A DNA stretch of 11,189 nt from GCA-2719315 sp964448645 (lineage in GTDB: Bacteria > Bacteroidota > Bacteroidia > Flavobacteriales > Flavobacteriaceae), in contig CAYUZY010000063.1 of NCBI GenBank assembly GCA_964448645.1, forward strand, positions 1-11,189, given 5' to 3'. How positions within the stretch are numbered: position 1 is the stretch's first letter; every line of letters begins with the position of its first letter. Under the pieces are notes generated by a model. That model was not told where the DNA came from and ran no database searches. It worked only from the letters and a program-made list of their open reading frames with translations. Positions 6,688 to 11,189 of this stretch are shown here, in pieces. The position numbers and the translations under genes are program-made.

Positions 6688-8355
6688 ATGAGTGAAATAT
6701 TTGATTTTAAATTTTATAAATGGGAAAAAGAATTTAAAGATAAACCCTTTTTAAGACAACCTTTTGGTGATAAATGGGAAGAGTATACATGGGGAGAGGT
6801 TGGACAAATGGCCAGAAAGCTTGCTTCAGGATTAAAATCTTTGGGATTAAGAGATAGGGCTCATATTGGATTAATTTCAAAAAATTGTAGAGAGTGGATC
6901 ATTACAGATTTAGCAATTATAATGGCTGGGTATGTTTCTGTTCCTTTTTTCCCATCATTAAAAGGAAAAGAGCTTGCCTATGTTATGGATTTTGGAGATG
7001 TAGATGCTTTATTTGTCGGAAAGATAGAGACTTGGGATGAAATAAAAAATGATTTACCTAAAGACATGCCTTTAATCACTTTTCCAACTTATAAAGGTTT
7101 TTCAAATATAACGAAAGGCCATCAGTGGTTTGATTTTATAAATAAGTTTGAGCCATTAATGGAACCTAATGTCCCTAAACTTTCTGATTTATGGACAATT
7201 ATCTTTACTTCTGGAACTACTGGTAATCCTAAAGGAGTAATGTTGTCTTATTTAGCAAATGATATGACTAAAGTTATAACTGAAGATTCAAATCCTTTAA
7301 AAATAAATTTTTCAGGAGACAATGATTTTATTTCATTTCTTCCTTTAAATCATATAGCTGAAAGGGTTGTAGTTGAGCATACTTGTTTTCGTTTTGGTGG
7401 AACTATTTCTTTTGTTGAATCATTAGAAACTTTTTCTAAAAACCTTCAAGATGTCCAGCCTCATGTGTTTTTTGCTGCACCAAGAGTATGGACAAAGTTT
7501 CAACTTGGAATTTTATCAAAATTCTCTCAAAAAAAATTAGATACGTTTCTTAAAATTCCAATTATTTCAGGTATCATAAAAGGTAAATTAAAAAAAGCAT
7601 TAGGTTTAAGTAGAGCCAGAGCAACTGTATCAGGAGCTGCACCAATGCAAGTTACCCTAATTGAATGGTTTAGAAAGGTTGGAGTTTATATAACTAATGG
7701 TTATGGAATGACTGAGAATTGTGCTATTTGTACACAAGTTGATGGAAGAGATTTTGGCAAAATGGACTCTGTTGGAAAGCCTCAATCAGGAGTTGAAGTA
7801 AAAATTGATAATTCTAATGGTGAAATTTTAATGAGAGGTCCATTTTTAATGGATGGATATTATAAAAGAAAAGAGTTAACTGATGAAACTCTACGAGGAG
7901 GATGGCTTCATACTGGAGATAAAGGGTTTATTGATGACGATAATTACCTTCATATTACAGGGAGAGTAGTTGATAGCTTTAAAACCTCAAAAGGAAAGTA
8001 TATTGAGCCTCTAACTTTGGAATATTATTTTGGTGACATAAAAGAATTAGAGGAAGTATGTGTCGCAGGACTTGGAATGCCTCAGCCTATTTGTTTAGCT
8101 CAATTATCTGATATTGGTAGAGAAATGCCCAAAGAGGAGTTAACAAATATGTTAACTGAGAAATTTAATGAAATAAATAGTGATCTTGAAAATTATAAGA
8201 AGATGTCAACACTAATTATTGTTAAAGATAAATGGACTGAACAAAATAATGCAATTGGACCTACATTAAAGATTAAAAGAGGAACTATAGAAAAAATGTA
8301 TTCTTCTAATTATGAGTCTTGGGGAGAGGATAAGAGTAATGTTATTTGGGAATAA
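6688..8355 (+). CDS. Long-chain-type acyl-CoA synthetase (AMP-forming), FadD15-like
   Basis: This 555-residue adenylate-forming enzyme activates a fatty acid to acyl-CoA through an acyl-AMP intermediate; family members are cytoplasmic or attached to the inner membrane. Core motifs appear in order: TSGTTGNPKG (A3, P-loop, 174-183), FLPLNHIAERVVVE (A4, 217-230), SGAAPM (315-320), NGYGMTEN (A5, 337-344), GWLHTGDKGFIDDDNYLHITGR (A7 to start of A8, 405-426), and TLKIKR near the C-terminus (A10, 526-531) with the catalytic lysine. The N-terminal FLRQPFGDKWEEYTWGE and KNCREWIITDLAI are typical of the long-chain, bubblegum-like group. The ATG follows an A-rich stretch (AACAAAAAAATT) in place of a Shine-Dalgarno sequence, as is common in Bacteroidota. 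It is transcribed divergently from the carboxylase operon, and a relic of a hydrolase gene follows directly. Chain-length preference cannot be read from sequence. Confidence 0.93.
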   Translation: MSEIFDFKFYKWEKEFKDKPFLRQPFGDKWEEYTWGEVGQMARKLASGLKSLGLRDRAHIGLISKNCREWIITDLAIIMAGYVSVPFFPSLKGKELAYVMDFGDVDALFVGKIETWDEIKNDLPKDMPLITFPTYKGFSNITKGHQWFDFINKFEPLMEPNVPKLSDLWTIIFTSGTTGNPKGVMLSYLANDMTKVITEDSNPLKINFSGDNDFISFLPLNHIAERVVVEHTCFRFGGTISFVESLETFSKNLQDVQPHVFFAAPRVWTKFQLGILSKFSQKKLDTFLKIPIISGIIKGKLKKALGLSRARATVSGAAPMQVTLIEWFRKVGVYITNGYGMTENCAICTQVDGRDFGKMDSVGKPQSGVEVKIDNSNGEILMRGPFLMDGYYKRKELTDETLRGGWLHTGDKGFIDDDNYLHITGRVVDSFKTSKGKYIEPLTLEYYFGDIKELEEVCVAGLGMPQPICLAQLSDIGREMPKEELTNMLTEKFNEINSDLENYKKMSTLIIVKDKWTEQNNAIGPTLKIKRGTIEKMYSSNYESWGEDKSNVIWE

Positions 8356-8357
8356 AT

Positions 8358-8646
8358 CTTGGTACTATAATTTCTATAGATCTTTTTAAACATTTTTCTT
8401 ATGCAATAAAGAAATCAGGTTCACGTTTATATGAGTTGAAGGGCATAAAATGCTCTTCCTATAATTATTCATGGAACGGATGATTCGTTAATAAATTTAG
8501 AACATGCCAAAAAATATGTTAAATTTATACCAAAAGCGAGAAAATATTATTTGGAAGGAATGGGACATGACCTTCCAGATAAGTATATTAAATCAATAAC
8601 AAACGAAATAATAAAAATAATATCGGTTCCAAAAATTAATAAATAA
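8358..8646 (+). pseudogene. C-terminal relic of an alpha/beta hydrolase gene, frameshifted
   Basis: The stretch after the synthetase has no intact ORF but encodes hydrolase sequence in two frames. Frame one (about 8382-8453) reads KHFSYAIKKSGSRLYELKGIKC. Frame two (8455-8646, ending in TAA at 8644-8646) reads on as LPIIIHGTDDSLINLEHAKK and later YYLEGMGHDLPDKY. HGTDD contains the acid and GMGHDLP the histidine of the catalytic triad in the last third of alpha/beta hydrolases. The two frames join with exactly one extra base at about 8454, since five residues are expected between the Cys and HisGly. No start codon, no oxyanion or GxSxG nucleophile region and no other N-terminal two thirds exist, because the synthetase ends at 8355. 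YRSF in a third frame (8375-8386) may be a further trace of the same gene. The left edge is approximate. It was probably a lipase/esterase-like gene downstream of the synthetase, now lost. Confidence 0.78.
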
Positions 8647-8653
8647 ACAAAGT

Positions 8654-11189
8654 ATGAAAACAAAAAACCTAATTAAAACCGCGCTATTTGCTCTATTAAT
8701 GTTTGTGGCAAATATAGTTCAGGCACAGAATACTATAAGTGGATCTGTTTCTGATGCCGATAATGGAGAAGCAATTCCAGGAGCCAATGTTATAGTTGTT
8801 GGTTCAAATACTGGAGGAGCTACTGATTTTGATGGTAATTTTCAATTTTCAACGTCAAGTGATTTCCCATTAACAATTCAAATAAGCTCTATTGGCTTTG
8901 GAACTCAAATAATTGAGTTAACTTCTGCTGATCAAGAAATAAATGTAGAGCTTCAACTAGGACAAAATTTAGATGAAATAGTAATTTCAGCTTCTAGAAG
9001 ACCTCAAAAGGTTCTAGACTCACCACAGTCTGTATCTATAATTTCATCGAGAGACCTAGAGAATTCTGCTAACGCTACGGATCCAATTCGTTCTTTAGTT
9101 AATATACCAGGGGTTCAATTACAACAACAATCAGCTAACGTAATCAATATTGAGATGAGAGCTGGTGATGGAGTATTTGGAACGTCAACTTTTCCTATGT
9201 TAGATTATAGAAATTTGTTTAATCCAACTTCATCTTCTTTTTTAAGTTATCAAAGTGGATTGTCTAATATTGATATTGCAAGAGTTGAGGTAGTTCGTGG
9301 TGCTAATTCAGCACTTTATGGACCAGGAGTTTCTTCAGGAATTGTTCACTTTTTAACAAAGAATCCAATTGATTATCCTGGAACAACAGTTGAGCTTATA
9401 GGAGGAACTTTAAAAACTCAAGGAATAGCATTAAGACATGCTTGGGCGAATAAAAATAAAACTTTTGGATATAAAATTAATGCTCGTACTTTAAAAGGAG
9501 ATGATTTTAATTTTGATCCTAAAAACGCAAATGATAATGAAAATATTGCTGAATTTGCGGACTCTATAAGTGAACCTGCAATTGTAGGTGGAGTAGCTGA
9601 TCCAACAGTACCAGGAAAAACTATTTTAACTTCAAGTGAACTTTATCCAGACGGAAAAGGTTTACAGACGAAATATAGTAACTCATCTTATAATCTTCAT
9701 CTTGAATATAGACCTTCAGATAAAACCAATATGTTTTTATCAGGAGGTGTTAATCAAGGAGATGGATTTTTTGCAAACTCTCAAGGATATGGTAGAACAG
9801 ATGGTAGTGAGGTTTGGACTCAATTTAGAATGCAATCGGGAGGTTTATTTGCTCAAGTTTATTATGTTGACAATGATGGTGGAACAGGAAAAACGCCAAC
9901 ATTTTTATATAATACAGGATTAAATCAAGTAGCAAAAAGAAGTTTACTGGAAGCTCAAATTCAGTATAATTTTGATATGCCTGGATTCTTAAATTCAAAT
10001 TGGACAATAGGAGCAGATGCAAGACAAAACTCTCAAGATTCAGAAAATACTATTTGGGGTAGAAATGAAAATAATGATGATTATAATATTTCTGGAGCTT
10101 ATTTGCAAGGAACAATGAAATTAGGAAGTAAATTAGATTTAACTGTTGCTGGACGATATGATAATTTTAACTTTTTAGATGATTCTGGTTTTGCACCTAG
10201 AGTTGCATTAGTATATAAGCCAAATGAAAAAAACACTTTCAGAGTATCTTATAATGAAGCGACTGTAATTCCTTCAGCATTAGAAATGTTTTTAGATTTC
10301 CCGGTTAATGCTCCTGCAGCACTTACTGGAATTTTAGATATATGGTTATCAGGACAGAGTGAAGCTCAAACTTTTGGAGATCCATCTACGCAAACAATTG
10401 ATATGACTTTCCCTGGATTAAGTAATTTGCCAGCGGCAACATCATCATTAGGAATTCCTTTAGCTTATTTTCATGGACTTGCGGCAGTAACTCCAGCTTT
10501 TGCTGGTGGACCAACAATTTTAGACGCTACGCTTGGCGGAGTTGCTCAAGGAATTATTGGTCTAGCCGGACCGGCAGTTCAACCACTGGTTGACGTTATG
10601 AATAATTGGTTTACAACATATTCACCAGGATTAACTGAATTTACGGGATCATTATCACCTTATGATGTATTTAATGGACAAGCGTTTGATAATTATGGTA
10701 CTGATACTGGTAAAGGAAGAATAGGACGTTTAAATAGTTTTGAAATAGGATATAAGGGAGTTATTGGAGACAGATTAGTAGTTTCTGCGGACTTTTATAC
10801 TTATGAAAGAACTGGGTTTACAAGATTTAGAGCTCTAGCTCCAGCATATGCATTTGATGCGAGCAGTTTTCCTTCTGATTATGGAAATGCTGTACAAGCG
10901 GCAATATTGGCAGACCCTGTATTACAAGCAACATTTCAGGGAGCGTTTGCTGCACAATATGCTGGCGCAGGATTACCTCTTACGGGATTAGATGCGCCAA
11001 CAGTTGCATTTCTTGGTTTAGCTGCAACTGCTGCTGCAGGATTTTTAGCTCCTGATGGATCTTTGCCTCCAGCTAGTGCAGTAGGTCTTGGAACCTTGGC
11101 TTCATTTGCTGCAGGATATAAAGATGGATTTACAGCAGCAGGTCAAGGAATAAATGGATCTCAATTATCACTTTTATACCCAATTGCTG
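8654..11189 (+). CDS. TonB-dependent outer-membrane receptor with carboxypeptidase-regulatory-like N-domain, C-terminus off the window
   Basis: The ORF opens at ATG 8654 and stays open for 845 residues to the right edge. Residues 1-24 form a signal peptide (KTKNLIK, hydrophobic core, VQA cleavage before Gln25). Residues 27-100 are a carboxypeptidase regulatory-like beta domain (ISGSVSDADNGEAIPGANV, then TDFDGNFQFS). LDEIVISASR (106-115) is a TonB-box-like linker. The plug spans about 118-240, with SPQSVSIIS at 123-131 and RVEVVRGANSALYGPGVSSG ending it. The barrel then begins with alternating strands (LEYRPSDKTNMFLSGGVN, LDLTVAGRYDNF, FAPRVALVYKP). It is a CirA/FecA-like receptor and not SusC, because the SusC plug signature is absent. 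Substrate import energised by TonB-ExbBD is the family role; the ligand is unknown. Two long Ala/Gly-rich segments (about 550-670 and 725-840) are unusual. The start lies 7 bp after the hydrolase relic's stop. Confidence 0.92.
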   Translation, partial: MKTKNLIKTALFALLMFVANIVQAQNTISGSVSDADNGEAIPGANVIVVGSNTGGATDFDGNFQFSTSSDFPLTIQISSIGFGTQIIELTSADQEINVELQLGQNLDEIVISASRRPQKVLDSPQSVSIISSRDLENSANATDPIRSLVNIPGVQLQQQSANVINIEMRAGDGVFGTSTFPMLDYRNLFNPTSSSFLSYQSGLSNIDIARVEVVRGANSALYGPGVSSGIVHFLTKNPIDYPGTTVELIGGTLKTQGIALRHAWANKNKTFGYKINARTLKGDDFNFDPKNANDNENIAEFADSISEPAIVGGVADPTVPGKTILTSSELYPDGKGLQTKYSNSSYNLHLEYRPSDKTNMFLSGGVNQGDGFFANSQGYGRTDGSEVWTQFRMQSGGLFAQVYYVDNDGGTGKTPTFLYNTGLNQVAKRSLLEAQIQYNFDMPGFLNSNWTIGADARQNSQDSENTIWGRNENNDDYNISGAYLQGTMKLGSKLDLTVAGRYDNFNFLDDSGFAPRVALVYKPNEKNTFRVSYNEATVIPSALEMFLDFPVNAPAALTGILDIWLSGQSEAQTFGDPSTQTIDMTFPGLSNLPAATSSLGIPLAYFHGLAAVTPAFAGGPTILDATLGGVAQGIIGLAGPAVQPLVDVMNNWFTTYSPGLTEFTGSLSPYDVFNGQAFDNYGTDTGKGRIGRLNSFEIGYKGVIGDRLVVSADFYTYERTGFTRFRALAPAYAFDASSFPSDYGNAVQAAILADPVLQATFQGAFAAQYAGAGLPLTGLDAPTVAFLGLAATAAAGFLAPDGSLPPASAVGLGTLASFAAGYKDGFTAAGQGINGSQLSLLYPIA

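Noticed and set aside
9636..10022. Short open frames inside the TonB receptor gene (9636-9923 plus, 9825-10022 minus)
   Set aside because: The long receptor frame explains this DNA with signal peptide, plug and barrel; the short frames show no domain.
8654..11189. SusC/RagA-type polysaccharide transporter
   Set aside because: The N-terminal domain is shared with SusC proteins, but the plug ends in RVEVVRGANSALYGPGVSSG, the classical siderophore-receptor-like form, and not in the SusC signature. No susD is visible in the window.

Overview
The window comes from an AT-rich genome that most likely belongs to a marine-type Bacteroidota (Flavobacteriia). Three things suggest this: very A/T-biased codons, an outer-membrane TonB-dependent receptor carrying the N-terminal carboxypeptidase-regulatory-like domain common in that phylum, and a YpdA-type flavoprotein. 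It holds lipid, acyl-CoA and thiol-redox genes and one receptor. No tRNA, rRNA, CRISPR array, transposase or phage gene is recognisable.

Layout. The left 6.4 kb is all on the minus strand. In the order of transcription it encodes an acyl-CoA carboxylase carboxyltransferase (6432-4831), a biotin carboxylase fused to a biotin carrier domain (4831-2855) and an enoyl-CoA hydratase/isomerase-family protein (2854-2031). These three junctions overlap or abut (TGATG and TAGATG), so they form one tight operon. The hydratase gene is interrupted by a run of ten N that is an assembly gap. After 105 bp comes a membrane-associated glycerolipid acyltransferase (1925-891). After another 150 bp of almost pure A/T comes a YpdA-like pyridine nucleotide-disulfide oxidoreductase (740 to beyond position 1).

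A 255-bp divergent intergenic region (6433-6687) separates these from plus-strand genes. These are a long-chain-type acyl-CoA synthetase (6688-8355), a decayed C-terminal scrap of an alpha/beta hydrolase (about 8358-8646), and a TonB-dependent receptor (8654 to beyond the right edge).

How the genes may work together. The acyl-CoA synthetase makes acyl-CoA, and the carboxylase pair carboxylates an acyl-CoA substrate. The hydratase-family enzyme would act on the resulting enoyl or glutaconyl-type CoA, and the acyltransferase consumes acyl-CoA or acyl-ACP for phospholipid. The carboxylase resembles the 3-methylcrotonyl/geranyl-CoA carboxylase group. Details of its beta subunit recall the AccD2-type enzymes of actinobacteria, whose substrate is not settled, so I do not assign leucine degradation outright. 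No acyl-CoA dehydrogenase is in the window.

I see no clearly new multi-gene system. The most useful leads are the uncertain substrate of the carboxylase-hydratase operon, the loss of one catalytic glutamate in the hydratase, the absence of the expected active-site cysteine in the YpdA homologue, the hydrolase relic, and long Ala/Gly-rich insertions in the receptor barrel.
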